A stretch of 64,000 nucleotides of DNA from Chryseobacterium sp. OSA05B (GCF_019970065.1 NZ_JAHXYH010000001.1:744001-808000); one strand, 5' to 3'. Positions 16,006-23,854 are shown, counted from the stretch's first letter. Translations and numbers: made by a program. The notes: generated by a model not told the origin, from the sequence alone.

Positions 16006-17052
16006 ATGCGCAAGTATATTCCCTTTTTTCTTATTTTCATTCTCATTAAAACAAGTTCACAAACCAATAAACAGCAAGTACTTGATGATTGGGCACTGGT
16101 AAAATCCAGAATGCTTGACGGAAGCCGAAATCTTTCAGAAAGATCTGATCGATTTTTAATCTGGAAACTTTCTGATCATCAACTTTGCGAATATCCAGAT
16201 CCGATATTTGAAGATCGAAAAAAATGCTTAGATATTAAGATCGAAAATAAAAGCATCAGAACTTCACCAAAAACCTTCTATGAAATTGATAAGTTAACTA
16301 ATGATACATTAAGTGTTATTGATAGAGCTGATGGAATCACCAGTAACGATAAAATAGAGAAAATGTGGTTCGTTCGAATTTCAAAACTTCAGAATGAATA
16401 TATCAGTACATTAAAGAATGACAGCATCGCAGTAGCCAGCTCATATTTTACCCCTTCCCTTAAAAAGAATATTTTCTTTGAGATACCGGAAGACTATATG
16501 TACAATAGTAATCTTACTGGAAAAGGAAATATTATTATTTATCCAAAAAAACAAAAGGTTGATTTACAATATGAAAACACTCCTGAATCTAAGAAGAATA
16601 CAAAAGGTATGGAATTTTTAAAATCAACTATTGAAAAAAGTTACCATCAATGGACCATTACAGCTTTTAAAAACTTTGATCAGGTTATTATCCCCTATTC
16701 TTTTAAACACAAGACTGAGTATCCACAGGCAACGATGAAATTTGCTTTTTTTAAAAATGAGCGTAATGATCCTGGTGAAATTCCTGTCATAATAAAAGAT
16801 AAAACATTATCTAGCGAAACATACAACAAAGGAATTAACGCTCTGAACGATAAAAAATTAGATAAAGCCATCGAATTATTTAACAAAGCATTTGACCTCG
16901 ACAATACCAATGTAGATGCCCTGTATAATACTGTTTCCATCAGCCTTGATAAAAAAGATATGACTACAGCATGTATTGCCTTAAAAAAATTAAAAGAGTT
17001 TGAACAAACCGAAGGAACACAACTTTTTAACCAAGTATGTACAAAAAACTGA
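16006..17052 (+). CDS. Secreted protein with C-terminal TPR
   Basis: 348-aa protein with an N-terminal signal peptide (about residues 1-18, ending KTSSQ). Residues 20-260 match no family I recognise. The C-terminal 75 residues contain TPR-type helices (YNKGINALNDKKLDKAIELFNKAFDLD, then NVDALYNTVSISLDKKDMTTACIALKKL). It is probably periplasmic and involved in protein contacts. The gene starts at 16006 with the only ATG that gives the signal peptide. The next gene, for a VOC protein, begins 5 nt after its stop. Function unknown. Confidence 0.75.
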   Translation: MRKYIPFFLIFILIKTSSQTNKQQVLDDWALVKSRMLDGSRNLSERSDRFLIWKLSDHQLCEYPDPIFEDRKKCLDIKIENKSIRTSPKTFYEIDKLTNDTLSVIDRADGITSNDKIEKMWFVRISKLQNEYISTLKNDSIAVASSYFTPSLKKNIFFEIPEDYMYNSNLTGKGNIIIYPKKQKVDLQYENTPESKKNTKGMEFLKSTIEKSYHQWTITAFKNFDQVIIPYSFKHKTEYPQATMKFAFFKNERNDPGEIPVIIKDKTLSSETYNKGINALNDKKLDKAIELFNKAFDLDNTNVDALYNTVSISLDKKDMTTACIALKKLKEFEQTEGTQLFNQVCTKN

Positions 17053-17057
17053 TTCAT

Positions 17058-17450
17058 ATGATCAAATTCAAATACGTCATTTTATACGTTGAAGATGTTG
17101 AAAAGTCCATGAACTTTTATCACCAGACATTTGACTTGCCGGTTAAATTCATCACACCTGAAAAAGACTACGGAGAACTGCTTACCGGAGAAACCAGTCT
17201 TTCTTTTGCCTCCATAAGTTTAGCCGGTTCCAATATAAAAAAGGGCTTTATATCTTCCAAATCTGAAGAAAAGCCTTTCGGAATCGAATTGGGATTTACA
17301 ACGGATGATGTTGAGAAGCTGGTAGAAAAAGCAGTTGACAACGGAGCTGTTATTTACGAAGATGTAGCCGTAAAACCTTGGGGCCAAAAAGTAGCTTATG
17401 TAAAAGATCCTGATCATTATTTAGTAGAAATCTGCACAGAAATCCTGTAA
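17058..17450 (+). CDS. VOC-family (glyoxalase-like) protein
   Basis: 130-aa single-domain vicinal-oxygen-chelate protein. The beta-alpha-beta-beta-beta repeats are recognisable: FKYVILYVEDVEKSMNFYHQTF at the start, then LGFTTDDVEKLVEKAVDNGAVIYEDV and a closing YVKDPDHYLVEICTE. VOC proteins bind metal and act as glyoxalases, dioxygenases or drug-binding resistance proteins; the exact activity cannot be read here. The frame extends to an ATG at 17037 inside the previous gene, but 17058 fits the usual VOC N-terminus (MIKFKYVILYV). It lies 5 nt after the TPR gene and 24 nt before the GNAT gene. Confidence 0.85.
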   Translation: MIKFKYVILYVEDVEKSMNFYHQTFDLPVKFITPEKDYGELLTGETSLSFASISLAGSNIKKGFISSKSEEKPFGIELGFTTDDVEKLVEKAVDNGAVIYEDVAVKPWGQKVAYVKDPDHYLVEICTEIL

Positions 17451-17474
17451 AAAACAATCATACTTTTTATTTCC

Positions 17475-18008
17475 ATGGAAATCAAAAAATTAGAAAAACT
17501 GACTGAAGATCCCACCTCAGGCTGGGGACTTAACGGATACACTACGGACAAAATCCTGTCCGTCTCTTTTGTTGAATATGGCGGTTCTTTTGAATTTGTA
17601 CTCAAAGAAAAATCCATGACCTACTCCAAGGTCTGGGAGACCCATTCCACCGATATTGATGAGCTTAATGAGATCATTGAAAAGGGACAATCTTTCGGGG
17701 TTTTTGAAGATGGAGAGCTCATGGGCTGGATCATCTGCGAGCGCAGAACGTGGAACAACAGCTTCTACATCGAAAATATTCTGATCAGTGAAAAATTCAG
17801 AAGAAGCGGAGCCGGTGCCCAACTGATCAAACGGGCTGTCCGTGAAGCGAGACATTTAAACTGCAGAATCATTGAACTTGAAACGCAGAACACGAATTAT
17901 CCGGCGATCCAATTTTACAGAAGGATGGGATTCAGCATAACGGGACTGAATACAAGATTGTACGACAATCCTGAGGAAACCGCTGTTTTTATGACTTTAG
18001 ATCTGTAG
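17475..18008 (+). CDS. GNAT-family N-acetyltransferase
   Basis: 177-aa acetyltransferase of the GNAT fold, which transfers acetyl from acetyl-CoA to an amine. The acetyl-CoA binding region is visible as ISEKFRRSGAGAQLIKRAV (motif A, residues about 105-125), followed by the motif B strand NYPAIQFYRRMGFSITG near 140-156 and a final aliphatic strand. The amide substrate is unknown. It lies 24 nt after the VOC gene and could be co-transcribed with it; VOC plus GNAT pairs are often seen in resistance or detoxification islands, but nothing here proves such a role. Confidence 0.85.
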   Translation: MEIKKLEKLTEDPTSGWGLNGYTTDKILSVSFVEYGGSFEFVLKEKSMTYSKVWETHSTDIDELNEIIEKGQSFGVFEDGELMGWIICERRTWNNSFYIENILISEKFRRSGAGAQLIKRAVREARHLNCRIIELETQNTNYPAIQFYRRMGFSITGLNTRLYDNPEETAVFMTLDL

Positions 18009-18078
18009 GTTGAAGCGCTTTTACTCAATCATCTGCTTTTGTAATCGACAGAAACTATAAAACATATTGAATTTTTTA

Positions 18079-18111
18079 TTTTGTACCGAATGGTACAATT
18101 GTATACCTTTG
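18079..18111 (+). promoter_or_regulatory. Promoter with TetR operator 1
   Basis: A flavobacterial promoter (TTTTG at 18079-18083, 20 nt, TACCTTTG at 18104-18111) overlaps a palindrome TTGTACCGAATGGTACAA (18081-18098; arms TTGTACC / GGTACAA). The palindrome covers the -33 element and most of the spacer, so a bound repressor would block RNA polymerase. A near-copy stands before the SDR gene at 18730. The regulator encoded immediately downstream is the obvious ligand. Confidence 0.65.
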
Positions 18112-18128
18112 TCCCACAATTAATCCCA

Positions 18129-18713
18129 ATGGCAGGAAGACCTAAAATATTTGACGAGCATGAAGTTGTAGCAAAAGCAACTGAAGTTTTCAGAGACAAA
18201 GGCTATGATACAGCTTCTGCCGAGGAACTCCTTCATGCTATGGGCATTGGAAAAGGCAGTTTTTATCTTACCTTCAAAGGAGGAAAGAAAGAACTTTATA
18301 TGCGCTCTATCAGCCAGTTTTCAGACCATTTCTATCAAAAAATTTCAGAAAGCCTTGCTGCGTCTGACAATAAAATCCAATTCCTCAAACGTTTTTTTCT
18401 GAATATCGCCAACACTGCTGAATGCGACAAAGAGCCCGGCTGCTATCTGGGAAATGCGCTAGTACAGCTATCTGAAAAGGATGATGAGATAAAAAAAATT
18501 ACCGCTCAAATGCTGAAAAAACTGCAGGTTCTGTTTGCGGAAACGGTCAGAAATGCACAGGAAAACGGACAAATCACCAGCACAGAAGATCCGGAACTTA
18601 TCGGTTGGCATCTTAGTAATTTTTGGAACGGAATTCATGTGACCAAAAGAATGGAAAGCTCACCGGAAATACTGAAAGGTATTATTGAAATCAATCTTAA
18701 AATACTGGACTAA
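18129..18713 (+). CDS. TetR-family transcriptional regulator
   Basis: 194-aa TetR/AcrR regulator. The N-terminal HTH spans about residues 8-55 (IFDEHEVVAKATEVFRDKGYDTASAEELLHAMGIGKGSFYLTFKGGKKELY). The C-terminal ligand-binding domain contains CDKEPGCYLGNALVQL and is helical. The frame runs back to a TTG at 18081, but that lies in the promoter and operator; MAGRPKIF at 18129 is the typical TetR start. The leader is only about 12 nt. It is followed by an SDR gene 69 nt downstream with a matching operator. By analogy with known TetR-SDR pairs it probably represses both genes until a ligand is bound. Confidence 0.88.
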   Translation: MAGRPKIFDEHEVVAKATEVFRDKGYDTASAEELLHAMGIGKGSFYLTFKGGKKELYMRSISQFSDHFYQKISESLAASDNKIQFLKRFFLNIANTAECDKEPGCYLGNALVQLSEKDDEIKKITAQMLKKLQVLFAETVRNAQENGQITSTEDPELIGWHLSNFWNGIHVTKRMESSPEILKGIIEINLKILD

Positions 18714-18729
18714 AATTTTTTAACCAATT

Positions 18730-18747
18730 TTGTACTGAATAGTACAA
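18730..18747. promoter_or_regulatory. TetR operator 2, before the SDR gene
   Basis: Palindrome TTGTACTGAATAGTACAA, identical in 16 of 18 positions to operator 1 at 18081-18098; the two differences are a symmetric C-to-T and G-to-A pair. The sequence keeps a TTTTG -33-like element in its left arm, 35-55 nt before the SDR start codon. Confidence 0.65.
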
Positions 18748-18782
18748 TTTAAAAATATTTAATAATTTAATACCAAAAAATC

Positions 18783-19520
18783 ATGAACATTACCAACAAC
18801 ACGATTTTAATTACTGGCGGAGGATCAGGAATCGGACTGGAAATTGCAAAATCACTGAATGCATCCAACAAAATTATTATTGCCGGAAGAAGCAAAGAAA
18901 AGCTTGATACCGCCGCAGAAGGTCTTGAAAATGTCTTCACTATTCAGGCGGACATTACCAATGAGAAAGATGTAGAACGATTGGTAGAGGAAATTAAGAT
19001 CAATTTCGGGGGGCTCAATATTCTGATCAATAATGCAGGACACGCCTATGCTTACACACTTTCTGACGCATCAGATACCTACACTAAAGCTTCAGCAGAA
19101 TTTGAGACCAATTATTTTGCTCCGATCCGTCTGACAGAAAAATTACTCCCTTTATTAAAACAACAGGAAAACGCGGCTGTTGTCAATGTTTCTTCTATTG
19201 TAGCATTTGCGCCGGGTTCTCATGTTCCCACCTATTCAGATTCTAAAGCAGCTCTTCACTCTTATACGCAATTGCTGAGACATGAACTGGCCAAAGATAC
19301 CTCTGTTAAAGTTTTTGAACTGATGCCACCACTTGTCAATACAGATTTATCCGCAGAAATCGGAGGCAGGGAAAACGGTATTCCGGCTTCAGAGGTAGCT
19401 GATAGTTTGGTACAAGGCCTGATTGACGACGCGTATGAGATCCGTGTTGGAAATACTGAAGTTCTCTACAGCAGCTTCTTTGCAGGTTCTGAGGGTGCTT
19501 TCAGCATGATGAATCAATAA
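18783..19520 (+). CDS. SDR-family oxidoreductase (DltE-like)
   Basis: 245-aa short-chain dehydrogenase/reductase. The NAD(P)-binding motif is TGGGSGIG near residue 11-18, the ILINNAG motif follows around 81-87, and the catalytic Ser-Tyr-Lys triad is visible as VNVSS, then YSDSK (Y and K spaced by three). It most resembles the DltE-type short-chain oxidoreductases, whose substrates are generally unknown. It lies directly downstream of the TetR gene with its own palindromic operator, so it is likely the regulated target. A strong terminator follows at 19543-19574. Confidence 0.88.
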   Translation: MNITNNTILITGGGSGIGLEIAKSLNASNKIIIAGRSKEKLDTAAEGLENVFTIQADITNEKDVERLVEEIKINFGGLNILINNAGHAYAYTLSDASDTYTKASAEFETNYFAPIRLTEKLLPLLKQQENAAVVNVSSIVAFAPGSHVPTYSDSKAALHSYTQLLRHELAKDTSVKVFELMPPLVNTDLSAEIGGRENGIPASEVADSLVQGLIDDAYEIRVGNTEVLYSSFFAGSEGAFSMMNQ

Positions 19521-19542
19521 CTGGTTCCTTATATATAACCTT

Positions 19543-19584
19543 ACTGCGGGGAAGAAATATTTCTTCTCCGCAGTTTTATTTTTG
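19543..19584 (+). terminator. Strong intrinsic terminator after the SDR gene
   Basis: Near-perfect 16-bp stem ACTGCGGGGAAGAAAT / ATTTCTTCTCCGCAGT (one G-T wobble, minimal loop), followed by TTTTATTTTTG. It ends the TetR-SDR unit. Confidence 0.8.
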
Positions 19585-19730
19585 TAATGTATCATAAGCT
19601 TCTATCCTGATATTTTTTAAATCACCTAATGATTTAATCTTTAAATTTTTAAATAATCTCATTTAAATCACCTATGCGTGTATTAAAAATACTTATATTA
19701 GTAATCAACAAATTAAAAATATTAACTGCT

Positions 19731-19964
19731 ATGAAAAATTTAAAGAAATTAACGAGAAAACAACTTGAATTCATCAGCGGAGGCGATATCGCTTATGGCA
19801 TGTGTGATGCTGACGGTAACTGCCCGCATACTATAGGATCATATTATTGTAATGATGGTATCTGCTACAGAGTTACAGGAGGAGGCCATCCAGGGGGAGG
19901 CTGTACTGAGCCGATGCATTTGTGTCAAGACTGGGAAACCGGATGCGGATGTGTTTATATTTAA
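19731..19964 (+). CDS. Bacteriocin-like GG-leader peptide, eight cysteines
   Basis: 77-aa peptide. The leader MKNLKKLTRKQLEFISGG is a clear double-glycine-type leader of the bacteriocin-like family common in Chryseobacterium; processing is expected after GG at residues 17-18. The mature 59 residues contain eight cysteines (MCDADGNC, YYCNDGIC, GGGC, LCQDWETGCGC) and a Gly-rich centre. An in-frame ATG exists at 19674, but the 19 residues it adds are unrelated to the leader, so 19731 is chosen. No ABC transporter/C39 protease is nearby, so export machinery must be elsewhere. A terminator follows at 19991. Antibacterial activity is inference. Confidence 0.75.
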   Translation: MKNLKKLTRKQLEFISGGDIAYGMCDADGNCPHTIGSYYCNDGICYRVTGGGHPGGGCTEPMHLCQDWETGCGCVYI

Positions 19965-19990
19965 AAAAATTTTGTTAGATAAATCTTGAG

Positions 19991-20016
19991 GGGCGGTCTT
20001 TTTACCGCTCTTTTTG
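19991..20016 (+). terminator. Intrinsic terminator after the peptide gene
   Basis: Stem GGGCGGT / ACCGCTC (one G-T wobble) with a T-rich loop, followed by TTTTTGTTTTTG. It ends the 19731 transcript. Confidence 0.7.
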
Positions 20017-20036
20017 TTTTTGTACTAATCTGAAAG

Positions 20037-20185
20037 TTATAGCGACGAAATATCATTCACTTTAATACTGTCGGCAATCTTTTCAACCTGTTTTTCAATA
20101 GAATTATCCGGTTTGAGGCTTTTATTTATTGAAAAAAAAAAAAGAGTCCGGCAATGCTACTGATCAACAGCATACTTCTTTTCAT
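20037..20185 (-). pseudogene. Frameshifted small ORF at a 12-bp homopolymer
   Basis: On the minus strand, an ATG at 20185 opens MKRSMLLISSIAGLFFFF, a signal-peptide-like start that runs into twelve consecutive T (12 A on the plus strand, 20132-20143) and then stops at once. If the run were one base longer, or two shorter, the frame would continue as SINKSLKPDNSIEKQ ... ADSIKVNDISSL to the stop at 20037-20039, giving a 49-aa secreted or membrane peptide. This may be a phase-variable gene, a pseudogene, or a sequencing error in the homopolymer. No homolog is claimed. Confidence 0.45.
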
Positions 20186-20263
20186 ATTCTCGGGGATGAT
20201 CTGATTATATAGTATAATCTTTAGATGCTTGAGGTATTAAGTTAAAAATAATATATTAGTACC

Positions 20264-20860
20264 ATGAAATATTTAGAAAAAATTCAATCACTTCTGCCAT
20301 TAGGGTATATTTATTTAATTATTCTTGGGCTTTTAAAGGAAACTATCCTTTTTTATCCTTTGGGAATCAATATTCTGAAGTATTCTTCTATTACTGATAT
20401 CCTGATCAGTCCTATTTCAGATATGATCTCCAATCCCATACTGATTCTGATGGTGCTTTCGGTGGTTCTTCTTTTCTTTTTAATTCAGGTTTTATTTGTT
20501 AAATACAGTCATACCAACCTGGTTCAGAAAATACTGAAAAGCTATAGAATGAATCCGGATCTTGATAAACGGGAGCTTCGAAAGGCAATGATCCCGGCAT
20601 TTGTCATCCTTGCAGGATTTGAGCTTCTTGCTCTGTTTGTAGGGTTAGGAATAGGTCAGGGTGAGAAAATCAAACAAAGGCTGGAAACCCAAACTTTAAA
20701 ACATAATTATATCCTTACCAACGGTTCCGGAGAAAAGTCTCCGGTATACCTGATCGATATTAACAGCATCTATTACTTTTACGTTAAAAAAGACGAAAAA
20801 CAGATTAAAATAGCTCCTGTCTCAAGTATTGGCCATCTTGAAGTCATCAAAAGAAACTAA
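20264..20860 (+). CDS. Integral membrane protein, unknown function
   Basis: 198-aa protein with three predicted transmembrane segments: about residues 10-38, 63-85 and 108-128. The C-terminal 70 residues are soluble and contain YILTNGSGEKSPVYLIDINSIYYFYVKKDEKQIKIAPVSSI, a beta-rich stretch. I recognise no family. It is followed after one base by a second small membrane protein, and the two probably form a unit. The start ATG at 20264 follows the AT-rich gap that contains the frameshifted small ORF. Confidence 0.7.
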   Translation: MKYLEKIQSLLPLGYIYLIILGLLKETILFYPLGINILKYSSITDILISPISDMISNPILILMVLSVVLLFFLIQVLFVKYSHTNLVQKILKSYRMNPDLDKRELRKAMIPAFVILAGFELLALFVGLGIGQGEKIKQRLETQTLKHNYILTNGSGEKSPVYLIDINSIYYFYVKKDEKQIKIAPVSSIGHLEVIKRN

Positions 20861-20861
20861 T

Positions 20862-21110
20862 ATGAGAAACAAACTGATAACCGAATACACTGATGAAGAA
20901 CTGATCAGCAGTGAAAAAAAACTCAAGATCCTTACTGTTATGCTTGGTGCGTCAATGGTAGTGCTATTTTCTGCGACAATCTTATTGACTATCAGAAAAG
21001 GTTTTACACCGATCATGATCGTCCCCATATGTCTTCTTCCGCTATTAGTCATCAACATTATTAACTGGAAAGGGTTAAAAAAAGAAAAAGAAAGGAGGAA
21101 TTTAAAATAG
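20862..21110 (+). CDS. Small two-TM membrane protein
   Basis: 82-aa protein with two hydrophobic segments (about residues 23-45 and 49-70) and a basic C-terminus (KGLKKEKERRNLK). The reading frame extends back into the previous gene, but ATG 20862, one base after its stop, gives the natural N-terminus MRNKLITEYTDEELISSEKKL. The close coupling suggests it works with the upstream membrane protein. Function unknown. Confidence 0.7.
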   Translation: MRNKLITEYTDEELISSEKKLKILTVMLGASMVVLFSATILLTIRKGFTPIMIVPICLLPLLVINIINWKGLKKEKERRNLK

Positions 21111-21186
21111 GTTGAGTTCATAAAATCATATTAAAAAAACAATCTCTCACGGGTAATAAACCACCCCTCTCAACTGTTATTATAAT

Positions 21187-22104
21187 ATGAAAAACATCTG
21201 CTTACTCCTGTTATTATTTCTTGCCGTTAATTCTGTTTCAGCACAGGAAGGCAGTACTGAAAGGTCTTTTGAAACCTCTGATCATGTCAGGATAAACTAT
21301 AAAGTTTCCGGAAAAGGGGAAGCATGTATTTATGTTCCGGGAGGTCCGGGGCAGGGATATCCGTCATTTGAACTCTTAGGTGGAAACAGCCTTGAAAAAA
21401 AGATGAAAATGATTTATATGGATCAGCGGGGTTCAGGGCAATCAGGGACATCAGATAATTATCATCTCGAAGCAATGGTTCAGGACATTGAAGAACTCAG
21501 ACAGCATTTGAAAATTGACAAAGTTTTTTTGCTGGCTCATTCTTTCGGGGGAATTATTGCCACTCATTATGCTAAAAAATATCCTCAACATACCAAAGGG
21601 CTTATCTTGGCTAATATCACACTTCATTTCCTCAACAATGAATCTTTAAAAGAGCAGATTGAATATGGAAACAGCCTACTTCAACAACCCAATAAGACCA
21701 TTTCTGACGACAGTCTTTCTACTGAACTATCAAAAATAAGTGCCGCATTAAGAAAGAAAAGAATCGGGTATAAATTTCTCACCGAAGACATTGAAACCAT
21801 CAAACAGACGGACAAAATAGATTCCCTTCATCCAAGGATCATAGATTTTGGGATGGCCGTAATTTCTAAACCTAAAGATTTTCCGGAATATTACATGGAC
21901 CATGCGCCGCTTACAAAAGACATCCATGTTCCGGTGTTAATTATCACCGGAAAAAAAGATAAAGCCGTAGGAACGCAGCATTACAAAACATTTAAGTTTC
22001 CTGACCAGAAGGTTGTTTCTATTGATGGAGGACATCTTTTGTATTATGAGAGAAATAAAGAATTCGTTAGTGCTGTTATCGATTTTGTGAATAAAATTAG
22101 GTGA
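21187..22104 (+). CDS. Alpha/beta hydrolase, proline iminopeptidase-like
   Basis: 305-aa protein with a signal peptide (cleavage near VSAQ), hence periplasmic or secreted. The alpha/beta-hydrolase fold is shown by the oxyanion-hole motif [12 protein letters not shown], the [11 protein letters not shown] block typical of the prolyl-aminopeptidase branch (S33), the nucleophile elbow AHSFGG (Ser of GxSxG-like A-H-S-F-G), a late Asp in [10 protein letters not shown] and a catalytic His in [10 protein letters not shown]. Activity on N-terminal prolyl peptides is plausible but other ester or amide substrates are possible. It is convergent with mdh; two strong hairpins separate them. Confidence 0.85.
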   Translation: MKNICLLLLLFLAVNSVSAQEGSTERSFETSDHVRINYKVSGKGEACIYVPGGPGQGYPSFELLGGNSLEKKMKMIYMDQRGSGQSGTSDNYHLEAMVQDIEELRQHLKIDKVFLLAHSFGGIIATHYAKKYPQHTKGLILANITLHFLNNESLKEQIEYGNSLLQQPNKTISDDSLSTELSKISAALRKKRIGYKFLTEDIETIKQTDKIDSLHPRIIDFGMAVISKPKDFPEYYMDHAPLTKDIHVPVLIITGKKDKAVGTQHYKTFKFPDQKVVSIDGGHLLYYERNKEFVSAVIDFVNKIR

Positions 22105-22107
22105 AAA

Positions 22108-22146
22108 TTTGTATTCGGCGCGGCCAGAGGCCGCGCCGAATACAAA
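22108..22146. repeat. Perfect GC hairpin 1 (18-bp stem, 3-nt loop)
   Basis: TTTGTATTCGGCGCGGCC (22108-22125), loop AGA, and its exact complement (22129-22146). It starts four bases after the hydrolase stop codon. It shares the core GCGCGGCC-NNN-GGCCGCGC with hairpin 2, while the outer arms differ. It could end transcription, protect RNA 3' ends, or be a REP-like mobile element. Confidence 0.85.
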
Positions 22147-22170
22147 CAAATTCTCTTAAAAATCCTATAC

Positions 22171-22215
22171 ATATAATAGCTCAGCGCGGCCGAAGGCCGC
22201 GCTGAGCTATTATAT
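22171..22215. repeat. Perfect GC hairpin 2 (21-bp stem, 3-nt loop)
   Basis: A 21-base arm at 22171-22191, loop GAA, then its exact complement at 22195-22215. The GCGCGGCC core is identical to hairpin 1, but the arms (ATATAATAGCTCA versus TTTGTATTCG) are not. It lies just before the convergent mdh stop codon and can act as a terminator for both strands. Confidence 0.85.
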
Positions 22216-22229
22216 AAAGCTTAAATCAA

Positions 22230-23156
22230 TTAAAACTTAAGATCTCCGTTCACTTCTCTCACAGCATTAGCTGCTTCAGCAAACTTCAACTGCTCATCTG
22301 CAGTAAGAGTTACGTTGACGATCTTTTCTACCCCGTTGGCTCCGATAATAGCAGGAACACCAAGGCAGATATCATTTTGACCGTATTCACCTTCAAGCAT
22401 TAGAGAACAAGGAATCATTTTTTTCTGGTCGCAAGCGATCGCCTGAACCATTACAGAAACTGCTGCACCTGGTGCATACCAAGCTGAAGTTCCTAATAAT
22501 TTAGTTAATGTAGCTCCTCCTACTTTAGTTTCTTCGATAACGTATTTTTGTTGCTCGTCATCTAAGAATTCAGTTACAGGAACACCGTTTCTTGTCGCTT
22601 TGCTCAATAATGGAAGCATTCCGGTATCACTGTGTGCAGCGATTACCATACCGTCTACATCAGAGATTGGGCTTTCCAAAGCTTCAGCCAATCTGTATTT
22701 GAATCTTGCAGAGTCTAATGCACCACCCATTCCGATGATTTTGTGCTTAGGAAGACCTGAAGTTTTGTGTACTAAATAAGCCATAGTATCCATTGGGTTG
22801 GAAACTACGATGATGATAACTTCCGGAGAATTCTTTACCAGGTTTTGAGTAACTTCTTTCACGATACCAGCATTGATACCGATAAGCTCTTCTCTTGTCA
22901 TTCCAGGTTTTCTTGGAATACCTGAAGTGATTACTGCTACATGAGAACCTGCAGTTTTGCTGTAATCTCCTGTTGTTCCGGTAATTTTTGTATCGAATCC
23001 GTTCAACGATGCAGTTTGCATCAAATCCATTGCCTTACCTTCAGCAAATCCTTCTTTAATGTCTACTAAAACTACTTCTGAACAGAAGTTTTTCATTGCG
23101 ATGTATTCTGCACAGCTTGCTCCTACAGCGCCTGCACCTACTACAGTTACTTTCAT
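22230..23156 (-). CDS. mdh: Malate dehydrogenase
   Basis: 308-aa NAD-dependent malate dehydrogenase of the LDH-like type, converting malate to oxaloacetate in the TCA cycle. Visible motifs are the Rossmann GAGAVG (residues 7-12), the aspartate after the second strand in VLVDIKEG, the substrate loop with IPRKPGMTREEL, the VVSNPMD strand, and the active-site region DSARFKYRLAEALESPISDVDGMVIAAHSDTG. The length is typical. It has a good Bacteroidetes promoter at 23210-23240 and sits alone on the minus strand, convergent with the alpha/beta hydrolase. Confidence 0.95.
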   Translation of the reverse strand: MKVTVVGAGAVGASCAEYIAMKNFCSEVVLVDIKEGFAEGKAMDLMQTASLNGFDTKITGTTGDYSKTAGSHVAVITSGIPRKPGMTREELIGINAGIVKEVTQNLVKNSPEVIIIVVSNPMDTMAYLVHKTSGLPKHKIIGMGGALDSARFKYRLAEALESPISDVDGMVIAAHSDTGMLPLLSKATRNGVPVTEFLDDEQQKYVIEETKVGGATLTKLLGTSAWYAPGAAVSVMVQAIACDQKKMIPCSLMLEGEYGQNDICLGVPAIIGANGVEKIVNVTLTADEQLKFAEAANAVREVNGDLKF

Positions 23157-23209
23157 ATTGTATACTTTTTTTAAATTATTTTTTAGTTTAGTCTAAAAAT
23201 TGAAACGCC

Positions 23210-23240
23210 CAAATTTAACAATTCCTGAAAATGTGGGCAA
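23210..23240 (-). promoter_or_regulatory. Bacteroidetes-type promoter of mdh
   Basis: On the minus strand: TTG, 20 nt, TAAATTTG. The -7 box is exact (TAnnTTTG). Predicted start of transcription is near 23204, about 48 nt before the mdh ATG. Confidence 0.6.
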
Positions 23241-23272
23241 TTTTTCAGGAATTTAATTAGGGTTCAATGGAA

Positions 23273-23824
23273 TTAATTGACGTTCAGTAAAAACGTATAT
23301 AGTTTTTTTGCTCCTGACAGGACTTCATTGTAGTTAGCTTCAGTCACTTCCGTATCCAGAACCTCTTTGAAGTTTTTCCACATCGGTCCTGTATTTTCCT
23401 GGTAGCATCCGAAGAAATTGAAAGTCACATGGTCAAAACCTTCTGTTTTAGAAAGCTGTTTAGCGATCACGTTCCCACCTAAAGTAGAACCTTCGATCAC
23501 GTACATGGCTCCTAAAGCTTCATGTTCGTTGTCAAATTCAAGATCGTGGGAAGCAGTCTGGTTTTCCAGAGAAAGGCTTTCTAGATCTTTCTCAATAAGG
23601 GAAAGTTTCTTTCTGTTGTTAAGTTGAAGCTTTTCTGAATATTTATCAGAAAGACTTCCGAATATTTTATCTTCACTGTGAAGAAGCATCAGATAATTGG
23701 TATGGATGATCTTTTTGTAATCTTCCAGAGTGAACGTTTTATTAAAAATTTTTTCAGAATTGAAAAGTTTCTCCGCAGCATCGTGATATTCCGCTGTATT
23801 TTGCTTAAGATACTCTGATACCAT
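23273..23824 (-). CDS. bphO: Biliverdin-producing heme oxygenase
   Basis: 183-aa heme oxygenase of the bacteriophytochrome-associated type. It opens heme to biliverdin IXa, CO and iron. The proximal heme ligand is His14 in AEYHDAAEKLF, and the distal helix region is ALGAMYVIEGSTLGGNVIA. It sits 27 nt downstream of the bacteriophytochrome kinase on the same strand and presumably supplies its chromophore. A -7 promoter box overlaps the stop codon of the phytochrome gene, so separate transcription for iron use is also possible. Confidence 0.88.
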   Translation of the reverse strand: MVSEYLKQNTAEYHDAAEKLFNSEKIFNKTFTLEDYKKIIHTNYLMLLHSEDKIFGSLSDKYSEKLQLNNRKKLSLIEKDLESLSLENQTASHDLEFDNEHEALGAMYVIEGSTLGGNVIAKQLSKTEGFDHVTFNFFGCYQENTGPMWKNFKEVLDTEVTEANYNEVLSGAKKLYTFLLNVN

Positions 23825-23846
23825 AAATAAGGTTTTTAAAGTTTCC

Positions 23847-23854
23847 CAAATTTA
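23847..23854 (-). promoter_or_regulatory. -7 box before heme oxygenase
   Basis: Exact TAAATTTG on the minus strand, overlapping the phytochrome stop codon (23852-23854), preceded by CCG as at pafA and mrp. No -33 TTG at the right spacing; only a TTTT. Confidence 0.35.

Noticed and set aside
18081..18128. TTG start for the TetR gene at 18081
   Set aside because: It coincides with the operator and promoter spacer; MAGRPK at 18129 is the standard TetR start.
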